Origin: Choanephora cucurbitarum
Taxonomy: Eukaryota > Mucoromycota > Mucoromycetes > Mucorales > Choanephoraceae
Assembly: GCA_025331435.1 (NCBI GenBank)
Contig: JAIWNI010000180.1
Location: 1 to 32,015, forward strand
Length of the DNA: 32,015 nt
Direction of reading: 5' to 3'
Positions 11,058 to 21,584 of this stretch are shown piece by piece. The notes under the pieces are model-generated. The model was given only the letters and a program-made list of their open reading frames with translations, searched no databases and was not told the origin of the DNA. Positions within the stretch are counted from its first letter, which is position 1. Every line of letters begins with the position of its first letter. Position numbers and translations under genes: made by a program.

Positions 11058-11962
11058 ATTGGTATTGTGTATTAAGTAGAATAACTAAAGGTAAAGTGGT
11101 AACTATGAAGAGTGAGAGTGGATGTTTATAATAAAAAGAGGAATGCCAAAAAAGAAAAGTTTTTGCATATCCTATTTATATGAACCAAAATGTTTATCAA
11201 GGAAAGATGTTCTTAGTTGTTATTCTAATTACTGTTGTCAAAATCTTTGGTGAGAGTGAATGGATTAATCTGACAATTCATTTTTTAATCTTCTGATCAA
11301 TGCTCACATATGCACCCCCCCTCTTCTACTATCTTTTTAGGAATAAGGGAGTTCACTGAGCTTGCAGAATCCAATAAATCACTTCTAAATTGAGGTTATA
11401 AAATGCTAATTTACAAAAATTGCATTAGAATGTAGTGCTTACTTTGTTTTCCATACTCATAACAAAGATGAAACCTTTTGATCCGAATCAAATATCGTGA
11501 TCTCAAACGATGGCATTATTGCAAGCAGAGACTTTTTATTATAGGTATCACAAAAAAGTTCGTTTTGCAATTAAACTATCAAGCATCGCATTATCTGTAC
11601 ATAGCACATTTATCAGTTCACCATTTAAGAAGCATGATAGGATAAGCTTTCATAATCAAAAGATGATATCGTCGAAACTAATCTGCTCTTTGATTCTATC
11701 TGAAACTGAAAAAGAAGAGGAATTAGGATTCAAGGAGATCTTTTTTTATGTATCGAATCGTTTTTATAGAAATTAACAAATGCAACGAGGCAATATATAT
11801 TTGCTGTTGTCTTTGATCCACTAACTATACTATCCAATTTATCTCTTATGCGGTCTTACGTGTCTTTTCTGAAACGGATGCTGAATGGGCTTCTGTTAAT
11901 CTGTATATTCTAACCTTAAATAAAAGTCAATCCTTCTAAACAAGATACGGCATCTTCATTAT
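11058..11962. other. No gene recognised
   Basis: AT-rich spacer between the divergently read transposase pseudogene and the coiled-coil pseudogene. It holds a C run (11314-11319). The frame at 11510-11776 has no domain, no conserved neighbour and unremarkable composition, so I do not call it. Confidence 0.4.
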
Positions 11963-12946
11963 TTGACACTTTCACCTTTTTTCCTATACGTTACACCTAA
12001 ACTGGCTATTTCTAAAGAACTCGAAAAAATCAGCACTTGTTGCAGTCAAATCGCCGATAATGTCATTAAACTTCGTAAAACCACTATTCAGTTGCAAAGC
12101 GATGTTGAACTGTTGAAACAAACAGTTTTAGAATGTCAAATTAATTTGGCAAAAATCACTCCAGGTAACCGTTTTGTCGGTACTGACTTCTCCTTAAGCT
12201 TATTACTTGGTTATTTTATATAGTCAATGCGCAACTTTCAGTTGAAGTATTGATTCTTCGCCACAATGTTGCTCTTTCTTCTTGACCCAATGTATACAAG
12301 TCATCATCAAAAGATTTGGAAGATACAGACAAGCTGTATGCGAAAAGATCAAAGTACTTCTTTCAAGAATGGCTTCAAGGTCAGTTTACAGTTTAACTAT
12401 CCGACTCAACTTTTGTCAAGTTATAAAAGGAAGATGTACTTGAAATGTACAAAATATAATTACAAGGATTAGCTACGGTTGTTGTGAATAGGATGATCAG
12501 TTCATTAGAGGTACCAAACTCTTGATGCCCTTAGAAGCGTAAGATGAATTTGATCGCCAAATCAAACGTGATGTTTTGATTTCTCTTCGATCTTCGATAA
12601 CTATAAATGGCATACCTACAGATCGTTGTACAAACTTTTGGCTTGAAGATATGCTTAATGAGTATTACTATCATAACCAATAGCAATCCAAAAAGACAAA
12701 GGTAAATAATTTCAGTTGGAAAAACAGAAAGCTCAAGAAGCTTAATTGTCCAATGAAGCTAAAGTAGTACAAAATACTCAAATTTCAGAATCCCAACGGA
12801 TGCTGCTACCAACAGCCTTGAAACCTGAAGCATCTGAAGAAGACCCTTCTTCATCAAGCTCAGCCAACAAAAGACCGTATGTGCTGACTTCCTCATTGAA
12901 TCTATTTCGTCACTCTCATGCTTCAAATAATAGTCGAATGAATTAA
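11963..12946 (+). pseudogene. Decayed coiled-coil gene, unknown family
   Basis: Not recognised. The first part holds a heptad-rich segment (ISKELEKISTCCSQIADNVI, then TTIQLQSDVELLKQTVL) that should form a coiled coil. A convincing 59-bp intron (12165-12223, GTAACC...TATATAG) joins it in frame to a second exon (VNAQLSVEVLILRHNVALSS). The same frame continues as DLEDTDKLYAKRSKYFFQEW and KEDVLEMYKI but is broken by TGA, TAA, TAA, TAA, TGA and TAG. After a frameshift near 12540 it resumes as FDRQIKRDVLISLRSSITI and FWLEDMLNEYYYHNQ. It then ends in a Ser-rich tail (ASEEDPSSSSSANKRP) with a stop at 12946. Most of the premature stops are one C-to-T change from CAA, CAG or CGA. The length of the readable relic is about 300 residues. 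No start codon can be fixed. It is clearly non-functional under the standard code. Confidence 0.45.
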
Positions 12947-13691
12947 TCTCAACCACTAAGGTAATCGAGATGTATATCAGCAATCGTTTTGATCAATCTT
13001 TCTCTTTTTGTCTTTATTGCTCTTTTCATCTCCTTTTTACTCATCTCATGCGTTACACTGATTGACTTTTTCTTTATTTTCCTTTTCGTCTTCAAATATT
13101 CAACCTGAAAAAAACTTGAGGAATCTCATCACCGATCGACTTCGAACTTCACAAAGAGCTACCTCTACGTGTTCCAAATAGCCTTACGCTAAAAAATCGA
13201 CACTTTTTTCATTTGTTCTTTTACAACTAGCTCATTCGAAAATCTAATAACTGGCAACTGGGTTCTGGGTGTTGGACACTTGAAGCATAAACCTTATTTT
13301 CCGTTTTGTGTCGACGTGTCAGTTGGTCTTGATCAAGTTGATTCATCTGAAGGACCTGATGTTATCAATATTCAGCAACAAGATACTGTCATGAGTGATG
13401 GTGAATGTAAGTGCAATTAGTAGGCATATGAAACAAGTATTAATATGAATGTGTAGGGTGTACTGATGTTGGTTTTAAAGACTCTGTGAACAAGTGTATC
13501 AGTGCTAATGAGCATGAGAAACTCTCTCTTATTTTCAATCACTAGTCACTTAGTAGAGGAAAGTATTACGTGTTGCCTCCAGTCGATCCTACCTACTATC
13601 AGAGTACATGAGCAAGACCAGATTTTCACCTGCGACGCTCAAGTGTTAAGCAAACTTGAATATCCGTCTTTCTTTACCTATCTCCGACAGG

Positions 13692-13700
13692 CTATCAGCT
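13692..13700 (+). repeat. MULE target-site duplication, left copy
   Basis: The 9-bp word ctatcagct occurs here and again at 16173-16181, immediately outside the two ends of the Mutator-like element. Nine base pairs is the size typical of Mutator insertions. The word is in coding phase with the interrupted gene. Confidence 0.85.
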
Positions 13701-13701
13701 G

Positions 13702-13748
13702 TAAGTCTCTATTTCCAGGTAGATATACTTTCTAATTCCGCTAATGTG
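13702..13748 (+). repeat. MULE left terminal inverted repeat
   Basis: Pairs with 16126-16172 in inverted orientation. Mismatches occur only at the third, sixth and eighth outer bases, and the 39 bases from 13710 to 13748 are identical to the complement of 16126-16164. The sequence includes ccaggtagatatactttcta. It probably holds the transposase binding site and lies just upstream of the gene, as in other MULEs. Confidence 0.9.
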
Positions 13749-13828
13749 ACGGTTAATACTCCCTCAATAAACTTTTCTAAAAACCTTCGATTTCAAATCG
13801 AAATTGCACTTTTTACGCGATTATCATA

Positions 13829-15983
13829 ATGTCTGCTATTAACAACGAAATCATCTATTCTTTAGAGAACATTCACAATGCCCTTTCTCCCGGTACAATC
13901 TCCGGTGTTTATGCGTTGACTCGCTCTATTAAGGTCAAGGCCTCAGACTGGCAAGAGTGCCTTGAAGAAATCAGCGAATTGTGCGCTATGAAATGGGTCG
14001 TTTTTAGCTCAAACAAGCAGCCCACCAACATGGATGCTCAAGAAGCTCTTCAAAAGAAGATCAGAATGAGATATTCTGCCAAGTTTATATGCCATCGTAG
14101 TGGCAGTTATGCTTCCGTTGCCCGTGATGAAGGCAGGCCCACCCAAAAGAAATCGAAGAAGGCTGGATGTACTGCTTCTCTTAGCATTAAGTGCTATTTT
14201 AAGGAACCCGAGGTATATCACTTCATTCCTGTTGCTCAGGAACACACTTTCCATGTTCCTGGTGATCAAGCCGATGATCTTCGTTGTCTTCCCCTCTCAA
14301 GAAGATACCTCTTGAAGATCCAAAATGAACTAGAACACAGCTCCAAATCTGCTCGCCAAATTCGAATCGATCTTCTTCGTGAAATGGACAATTACGGTAA
14401 CAGGAGCGAACGAAGAGTAAACTATCACGACGTTTGGAACTTGATGAACAAGGTAATGTTTTTGAATTTTATTTTGAGAGATTGTCTAATTACATTTATT
14501 GGTTACATCATAGCTCAACGAACGTCAATATCAATTGGATAGTGATCATTTAGTTTCGTTCAAGATGTGGTTACAAATCAAGCTTCCTGAAAAAAACTTT
14601 TTGATTTTCACTGCTGACCTTTGTACCTACAGCGGCAATGCCAATCTTTTTGGTCTCGGTTTCTCTTCTCCTTTGCAGCAGACCAAAATGAGAAATGCCA
14701 TCTCTTTCTGTTTGGATGCAACTCATGATGTGTCCCAAGGTGTTGATGTTATCATGTACACCTTGTTGATTCGTGACGAAGAGATTTGTCGTGGTTGGCC
14801 CGTTGGATACATGATGACTAACGATCATTCAGTAGCTCCTATTGTACAATGGCTTCAATTTTTGAAGTCATCCAATGTGTTAGTTGATCCTCAGCAATTC
14901 ACCATTGACTGTTGCAAGGCCGAGGTTAGTGCTATTAGGACAACCTTCCCTGACGCCAGCATTCAATACTGTGTTTTTCACGTTATGCAAGCATGGGGTA
15001 GAAAAATCGACGTCGTTTGCAAAGCTCCTAGTGGCATTCCTGCCGAGAACAAGCTTGTTCGATCCGCCATACGTCGTGCTCTTTCGCAGATAATTTACGA
15101 AAATGATTTGGATATATTTAAGCAAAAAATTAATCAATTCGTTGTAGATTACACTGCTCACCGTGAATTAATTGATTATCTCAAAAGAAATTGGTTTCAC
15201 GAAGAAGTTATGAAGGTATGGAGTAGAGCCTATCATGAAAATCAGTTTTCACATATGCTCACTAACAACTATATTGAATCGTGGCATAACCAATTGAAAA
15301 CTGTCTTTCTTCGGAGGGAAAGAAACAAGAGGTTGGACAAACTTGTGTTTGTTCTCGTTGAAGATGTGGAGTACTTCTTGCGACAAGAATCTGATCGGAT
15401 TCTAAGCAATAATGGTGCGATGACCAAGTACCAGAAGATGCAGAGGGTCAGAGAGATGGAGGCAGAGAAGTTAACTGCCGATGAAGTCTCGGCCATGATT
15501 AGTCGCTCTTCTGGACTTTCCGAAGATAAATGCGGTGAGTGGCAAGTTTCGTCTTTTTCCGAGGAAGAAGTGGTATATGATGTTGTTGTCAATGGTGATC
15601 TTCTTGTTGTTTCTTGTTCTTGTTTGGATTTCGAGCATCGACGTAGACCTTGCAAGCACATGTACCTGCTTGCTCGTTTTCTTTCTTTGAAAGTTTACCT
15701 TCCTTCCGGTTTTTTACCTGCTGTTGAAGACACTCTTCCTGCTGGCGTGAGCGATGAAGTTCAACAAGAAACAAGAAACATTGTGAAGATCAAGACTGAA
15801 CGATGTGTACAAATCGAAAGAACTCTGCATCACTTCAACACTGACTTGGGTAGGATGTCTAACTATGCAACAGACGCAGACATTAGCATCGTGCTCAAGT
15901 CATATGAAAATGCGCTTGCAGCCATTCAGCAACTTAAAGATAAGTATGCCAACAACCTACGTACCTCAGATACACAACGTTAG
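13829..15983 (+). CDS. MULE transposase with FAR1-like N-terminus and SWIM finger
   Basis: Cut-and-paste transposase of the Mutator superfamily, 697 aa, from two exons (13829-14452 and 14514-15983). The 61-bp intron (14453-14513) has donor GTAATG, a TCTAAT branch region and acceptor ATAG. The N-terminal part has a FAR1/WRKY-GCM1-like zinc pattern: Cys88, Cys114, His139 and His142. The catalytic core follows. The DDE residues most likely are Asp276 (CLDATHDVS), Asp340 (TIDCCKAE) and Glu463 (NNYIESWHNQL), with a CVFH motif (Cys361, His364) after the second Asp, as MULEs have. A SWIM zinc finger (Cys576, Cys578, Cys588, His590; CSCLDFEHRRRPCKH) follows the core. The C-terminal region is helical and charged. 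No frameshift or premature stop is present. The start ATG at 13829 follows the left inverted repeat closely. Residues were assigned by eye, not by alignment. Confidence 0.93.
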
Positions 15984-16125
15984 ACTTTTTTTTTTTACTT
16001 TAATTTATTTTACTTTGATTTTTTTATTTCATTTTCGCCATTTTTCTTTAATTTTTTCGATTTTATGCTTTAAAAATTGGTCAAAATTGCTTCAAAAATA
16101 AACATGAAATCTACCTTAAAAAAGC

Positions 16126-16172
16126 CACATTAGCGGAATTAGAAAGTATATCTACCTGGAAATATAAACGTA
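16126..16172 (-). repeat. MULE right terminal inverted repeat
   Basis: Inverted partner of 13702-13748. It contains cacattagcggaattagaaa and ends right against the second copy of the 9-bp target duplication (16173-16181). Confidence 0.9.
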
Positions 16173-16181
16173 CTATCAGCT
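16173..16181 (+). repeat. MULE target-site duplication, right copy
   Basis: Second copy of ctatcagct. After it the interrupted gene resumes in the same reading frame (codon TTT formed by 13700 plus 16182-16183), which confirms the insertion point. Confidence 0.85.
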
Positions 16182-17567
16182 TTATTTTGATCATGAAAAA
16201 CAAAATCAATACTACAGCAGAAATGTATAGATTTAGCCAAGAGAATATTACTCAGTTCAAGCATCCTCAACTAACCAGCATAACAAGAAGTACTGCTATT
16301 CCAATCCGTTCATTGTCACAATTTCTCTTTAGTCGATCTAGTGGTATGCATGATTATAAAATCTTTTTGGTGTTTCCTGGATTATACTTAGGACAGCTGC
16401 AAAACGATAAGCCAAGTTCTGAGAAACCGGACTTGGAGTACTTGAAGTTTTTCATCAACAATGTCTTCTTACCGTCGACTAAAAAAAAACTTTCAGAAAG
16501 CATAACCAAAAACCAACAAACTGACGCAGTATTACAGAATGGAGCAAAGATTCAAAAACCTTCTACCACTACCTAAAGAAAACACGACTAAACAAGAGAT
16601 ACTGGAACTCATTAAAATGGAAACCAATAGTAAATGTTCTGCGTTCGCATCAAGATCAACTTTATTACAGTTATTTTACTCGATAATATACCGTATCAAT
16701 ATATCAGAAACTTTTATGCCAGATTTTACACTTTTTGCTATTTGTATTTAGCATGGTTACCGAAAACTGATAATCCAAAGATGTACTATCTGTTTAATGG
16801 ACTTAAAGTGATCTTCTCCAACCAATTCGTTTGTAAATCCAGTGGTAGCTCAACTCATCGCCGTAAAACAAGTCGAAAATGTCCCATTTTATGATCAGAC
16901 ATATGGCTGCTCGAGGACCAACTAAGATTCCGAATGAGAGAGATGATTTAGGCCAGACGAATATTTTTGCTCTGAATGCAACGTTCTTATGTGGATTGAA
17001 AAGCGCACTTCACATTCAATTATGTTGGTGTAGCGGATCAGCTATTCGTGAACCATTAAGTGCAACACCGCAAGCTGCTGATAAAATCAGGTTGTCTTCT
17101 TCTATCATTTTCCTTGATGGCATTAGGGGAGAATGTTCCTTCCTTGAGCCTCAAGTGTATCAATCCTTGTACCGCTCAATGACATCTGACATTCGCGATG
17201 CAGTTACTTTCAGTTCTGATTTCTTTTGTGATCTGCAAGATATTCTCAACGAATACAACAAAGAATTTGATTATTGGGCTACAATGTCGAAAATAATGGA
17301 TGCCCATACCAAGCACAAGGATAACGAGTTAGTGAATTGCACTTTAGAAGCTTTGGTTGTATTGTATGTATTGTTGCTTTAGAGATATACGTATATATAT
17401 ATAGTTAATTGGATTACGTAGGCTGTCTGAAATGACTGTATATGAAACAAAGCGATTAGAAATGCATGTTCAATGTAGCTATGTCCATAACTTCATCAAG
17501 CACATATTTAAAGTCGATCCCTATCATCATCCTCATTGTTCCAACACAAACAACAACTTTTATGGTA

Positions 17568-17802
17568 CAGTCAACTAAAGAAAGTTTTGTGCGATTTCAA
17601 AATTTGGACATGGTTTTCTCGGCGAATATAACTATGTTAACAATCTTGCTTCTTGTTTTGGGAGTTAAGCGAGACATTCTAAACGTTTTTACGTTGCAGT
17701 GTGTTCAAAATAAAAAAGTTTGTATAGCACTAGGCAAAGGATGAACCTTCATCAGAAGTATATCGAGATTTGAAATCACACAAAACTTTCTTTGGTTGAC
17801 TG
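17568..17802 (-). mobile_element. Tc1/mariner-type MITE, copy 1
   Basis: A 235-bp non-autonomous element with terminal inverted repeats of about 36 bp. The ends start CAGTCAAC and end GTTGACTG and are flanked by TA on both sides, the hallmark of Tc1/mariner insertion. Only about two positions differ between the two ends. On the minus strand the interior holds the very start of a transposase: ATG at 17677, reading MSRLTPKTRSKIVNIV, cut off after about 25 codons. It is an internally deleted Tc1 derivative of the same family as 28121-28356, in opposite orientation. It interrupts the PD-(D/E)XK-like gene between FYG and TRPDYL. Removing it with one TA restores that frame. Confidence 0.88.
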
Positions 17803-18297
17803 TACAAGACCTGATTATTTGGTAGATGTTCAAGGCTGCGGAAAAACACTGAATAATGTTTTCGGTGAATGTAAAGGAAAGGGTGCATCTGTTGATAGTT
17901 GCAATCGAGACAAATATAGATTAGCTGTATTTTCTCAGGTTGCAATGCAAGAGCAAAAGCTGAAATTGATTCTTACTTTCTTCAGCAAAGACAACGAAGT
18001 AACATTCTATATCATGAAGAAAATGAATGGTTTGTTTTTCTTTTGCAAGATTGCTCAAATCAAAATCCCAACAACTGAAGCTGATTTCAAAAGTCTCGGA
18101 GTGTATTTCAACGATATTGCCATGATAAGACAAGCATATACATCAAATTGCCGTCAAAAAGAAACCGATGAACAACAATTTGAGACTTTGCCTTGGTCGG
18201 TGTTCTCAGAGATGGCATGTAAAAAATAAACTGTAAATATATATGATAACTAACACATTTAAGTCATACCTGAAAACTCCACATGAACTGGTGTGTA

Positions 18298-18483
18298 CAG
18301 TCATCTCTCGATTTAGGGAACGAAATATAAGGAACGATTTTGATTTAAAGAACGGTCTTAAGGGAACCGAAGTTCGTTTAACGCTAAAAATTCCTGCTAT
18401 TGCTATGAGAAATAGGGAACGATATTGATTTAAGGAACGGTGTCGAGGGAACCAAGACTGTTCTCTAAATCGGGGGATGACTG
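18298..18483. mobile_element. pogo/Tigger-like MITE
   Basis: A 186-bp element flanked by TA. Its inverted ends are cagtcatctctcgatttagg at the left and, complemented at the right, cagtcatcccccgatttaga. The CAGTCATCCCTCGATTTA style of end is what I associate with pogo/Tigger elements. The inside carries two direct copies of a roughly 40-bp unit (ggaacgattttgatttaaag at about 18332 and ggaacgatattgatttaagg at about 18417) that extends the end sequence inward. No transposase sequence is left. It lies 68 bp past the stop of the PD-(D/E)XK-like pseudogene. Confidence 0.75.
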
Positions 18484-21400
18484 TATCATTATGGCTCAGA
18501 GGATGTAATTTAGAGACAAAAACTCGTACATAGTGATGAAGTTTCTATTGGAGATCCTGCAAACTTCTCCAATACAGTGAACTTATGTTTACTTGAATTA
18601 AAAAAAAAACGTGAGATGAGAAGATAAGTTATGAAAAGAGAAACAGAAAGGATCTCGAATTGGTAAATCAAGGTGAGATCGTTGAGAGTGGATGAAACAT
18701 GTGGAGTGACTCAAATAGCGTCTAAGAACTTAAACGTAAATGAAATTTCAAATGGGCAACAGTACCGATGAATTGGGTGTAGGAGGTACACAAAGCAGAG
18801 AAGTGTAACAAGAACTTATTGATAAACAAGGAGATACAGCATGACTAGTATATAAATATGAGAGAATGATTTTTTTTCAAGTTTGTGTGCTTTTGATAGG
18901 TTAGGAGTAGATGGCGAAGTCAAAATGGAAGAGTGGATGCCGTACAGTAAAGTAAATAACGATGTAAACAACTAAACCAGACATTTTTTGCTGTGAGCTA
19001 GTTGGCGCTCCTTCGGCTTTAAATTGAGGCAACTCTGGCCATCTCTTTTATTAACCCGTTGCTGCAGATGAAGTAGTTGTAAGCTTTCTCGTCAGTTGTT
19101 GTCCTACATGCTCCAATCTTTGCCATGATCTTGTTGAAAAAAAAAAGGCTAGTCTGTTAGAGAGGATTCCATTTAAAAATATTTGCAGAACAAGTCAAAT
19201 AATGAGAAGAATGAAGACAGAAACGATCAAAGGAAAAGAATAACATACAGACACTCTTTGAGCCAATTCCTACCCTTTTTATTATTAGAAAATCGTTGAA
19301 CGGAAGCAAAGCTGTGAGATATAATGCTTACTCTTAAATGCACACAGCTTTCATAGTAAGATCTTAAAGAAGACTACACTTTAATAAGCTCAGTGAGAAT
19401 TCGCATATGCTTTCAGAGCGATAATCCCCTCTTTCATAGAGGTAACACTATACCCTGACTGATTCATTTAAAGCATCCTTTTGTTCAAGAGCAACAATAT
19501 TCAAGCAGAAGAATATCAGTTGTAGAGTTTGATATAAAATCAAGAAGGCGATCTCTTTTAATATTGCTCCATTTTTTCAAACCAAAAATTTGCTTATCCA
19601 TACACTTCCACTATATAAGATCCTCATTCCAAATCTACCTACCATTATAATTATAGTATCCGCATCCACTAAAAAAGGCTTGCTCCACAAAGCCATATTC
19701 AGGATGGCTATCCCAACCAGCCACTACTTGATTTCTGTTGACCATTATCATCAAACCTTTTGTATACAGCTATATCGCTTTGTTCAATGAGAGGTTTCTG
19801 CATTGATCAAACAAGCTGACAGTCAAAAGCTAATTGTGTTTGAATAAAGGAGTTAGCGCTTCCTCTATCGACAGTGTTCCGTTTGTTCTTACTTGACCAA
19901 CTGAATTGAGCATTCAACAATGATTACATCTTTGGATCGAGATCGTTATCAGGAATATTGACACTTGTCTGTAGTTGTATCATCAGAGCAAATACTGTGT
20001 ATAAAACAAAGAAAGGGAGAGCCTACGAGCAACAAACTAAGATCCAATCAATTCAGCTGATATCCGAAAAAACACTGTGATAGGAACCAGCAGAGGGCTT
20101 ATTCGATAGATTTTGGGCCAATACATAAAGCGATGACTAATTGAAGAAAAAGAGGTGTAGTTGGTGTAGATTCAAATTACATTTTCGTAGTGATACGTAT
20201 TATTAGCAGGCGACTAAAAGATAGGAGCTGTGTCCAATCCAAAGGGTCATATAGTCCAAGAAGGATGGCGTGCTTTGAAGCGAAAAAAAGGTCGCGTCTC
20301 TCTTGAAGCGAGTGAGCTGTAAAGCGTAAGTTATTATATGAAATGAAAGTTCATTGTCTTTTCAGAGTGTTGATTCAACAGCTTACTATATCCACTATAT
20401 ACGAAGGCTGAAATGAAAGTAGACGGTGATAAAAAAAAAGAGAGAAAATCTCAGTTTCAGTGATGAAACCAAATAAATCATAGATAAACGTCATCATATA
20501 GGCAATAAGATGATAGAGAATATCATTCAAAAAGCCTAAAATGAAATTGCTATATCTAATAAGGTATATGCGTTGACGACTATAAACAAAATTAGAAGAC
20601 ATATACGTTATACTGATACGCAAATAAAGTTTATCATACAACAAAATAAAAAATGTTACAGCACACTCCACTATTTACACCTTCTTACATGATCTGAAAG
20701 TTACTGGCGGCCAAATTTTGAGTAGATCAACCAAACAATATTATTTCGCTGTGATTGGAGAAAGTCAATTGAGTTCGGAAACACATTATGCAAAGAACTT
20801 TTATAATGAGTTAAAACTATGTTCTTTTGTTATGCATGTTCTGTTGTGCTGTGAATTTCTTGTGGATTAGACCGACAACTTAGTGCACGTCATTTCTGAT
20901 GGATCCAAATCTAAAATTCTCTTTTTTCAAAAGCAGACATTCCATTACTCACCTTCTTCTCTTGTACAATCAAAAGCTTTCTAATAAATAATACTGGTCG
21001 ATGATATCACTTTCCAACCAATCAAGCCAAAAATAAAGGAATTGATAGCCTATAATTGATACAATTAGACTATGTTTGCTTTCAAACATTTTATAAGCTA
21101 AAAACTGTCTACACTCTTCTTTGCCTTAACATGCATCTTCTTCTCCAGACTATCAGCCATATATCGCCATAGTCAATTGGTTAACTGGATGCTGGATAGG
21201 ATCGTATCACATAAAGAAAATGTGAAACTTCAAAAAGCAACCATTCAAACTAAGCAAACTTAGAGAAAGATTTGCGCAACGCTTCTGACTAAAAACGATG
21301 CCGATCAACAGCTTATCAACAGCCCGAAAAGGGCTTCCTCATTCCTTATCTCATGCTAATACATGGTGACTCAAGTAAGATAGTTTTATGTCATATGTCT

Positions 21401-21584
21401 ATGTGCTGTCAATACAAAAGAAGCCTAGTAGAATAATATTTAGATCTCTATTTAAACTTGTTTAGTTGTTTTGAAAAGGTAAAGATGTTGCGTTGCTACC
21501 TGCAAAGCTGTTTATACGAGATATAGATTCAATGAATTCTATAATATATGTGTGGGTATGTTTCTTTATTAGTTTTTAGAACGA
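18484..21584. other. Long stretch without recognised gene
   Basis: About 3.1 kb of AT-rich DNA. Frames at 19590-19790 (plus) and 20375-20671 (minus) lack motifs and have low-complexity or hydrophobic composition. A 35-codon minus-strand frame at 19019-19126 looks somewhat protein-like (TTTDEKAYNYFICSNGLIKE) but is too short to support. The plus strand is purine-rich at 18600-18960, similar in texture to 6.3-7.1 kb. Probably old, unrecognisable repeat sequence. Confidence 0.4.

Larger units (their letters stand above)
13701..16172 (+). mobile_element. Complete Mutator-like element (MULE)
   Basis: A 2472-bp element bounded by inverted repeats (13702-13748 and 16126-16172; 44 of 47 positions pair, with the inner 39 perfect) and flanked by an exact 9-bp direct repeat. 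It carries one intact spliced transposase gene in the plus direction, 80 bp inside the left repeat, and about 140 bp of T-rich DNA after the stop. With both ends, an uninterrupted coding sequence and an undamaged target duplication, it appears autonomous or very recently so. It has landed inside an older decaying gene. The coding part is richer in G and C than the surrounding DNA and shows no frameshifts, consistent with late arrival. Confidence 0.92.
13232..18229 (+). pseudogene. PD-(D/E)XK-like gene broken by a MULE, a MITE and point mutations
   Basis: This is a decayed gene whose last exon carries a nuclease-like PD-(D/E)XK signature. It has RPDYLVDVQG (Asp at 17813-17815), then FGECKGKG (Glu at 17867, Lys at 17873), then strands and helices ending TLPWSVFSEM. 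Upstream pieces, in order, are a possible exon 13232-13406 and an intron 13407-13456. Then come 13457-13700 (one TAG and one frameshift) and the MULE insertion at 13701-16172. The frame continues from 16182 (TTAEMYRFSQENITQFKHP) with several frameshifts to 17363. After an intron at 17364-17421 the exon reads LSEMTVYETKRLEMHVQCSY and VHNFIKHIFKVDPYHHPHC, and is cut by a Tc1 MITE at 17568-17802. Removing each insertion together with one copy of its target duplication restores the reading frame exactly. I believe this is a multicopy Mucoromycota family but cannot name it. Nuclease activity is inference from the motif alone. Confidence 0.55.

Noticed and set aside
11510..11776. 88-codon plus-strand ORF
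   Set aside because: No domain or repeat, composition like random AT-rich sequence, and no promoter or intron signals.
11963..13700. Alternative genetic code (TAA/TAG read as glutamine)
   Set aside because: Several frames read better that way, but frameshifts accompany the stops. The intact 697-aa MULE gene has no internal TAA/TAG and ends with TAG, so decay is the simpler reading.
14009..15774. Minus-strand and other-frame ORFs across the MULE gene
   Set aside because: They overlap the clearly coding transposase exons and have no motifs of their own.
19019..19126. 35-codon minus-strand frame with protein-like composition
   Set aside because: Too short to tell from chance. It has no extension in other frames and no splice sites that would link it to more sequence.
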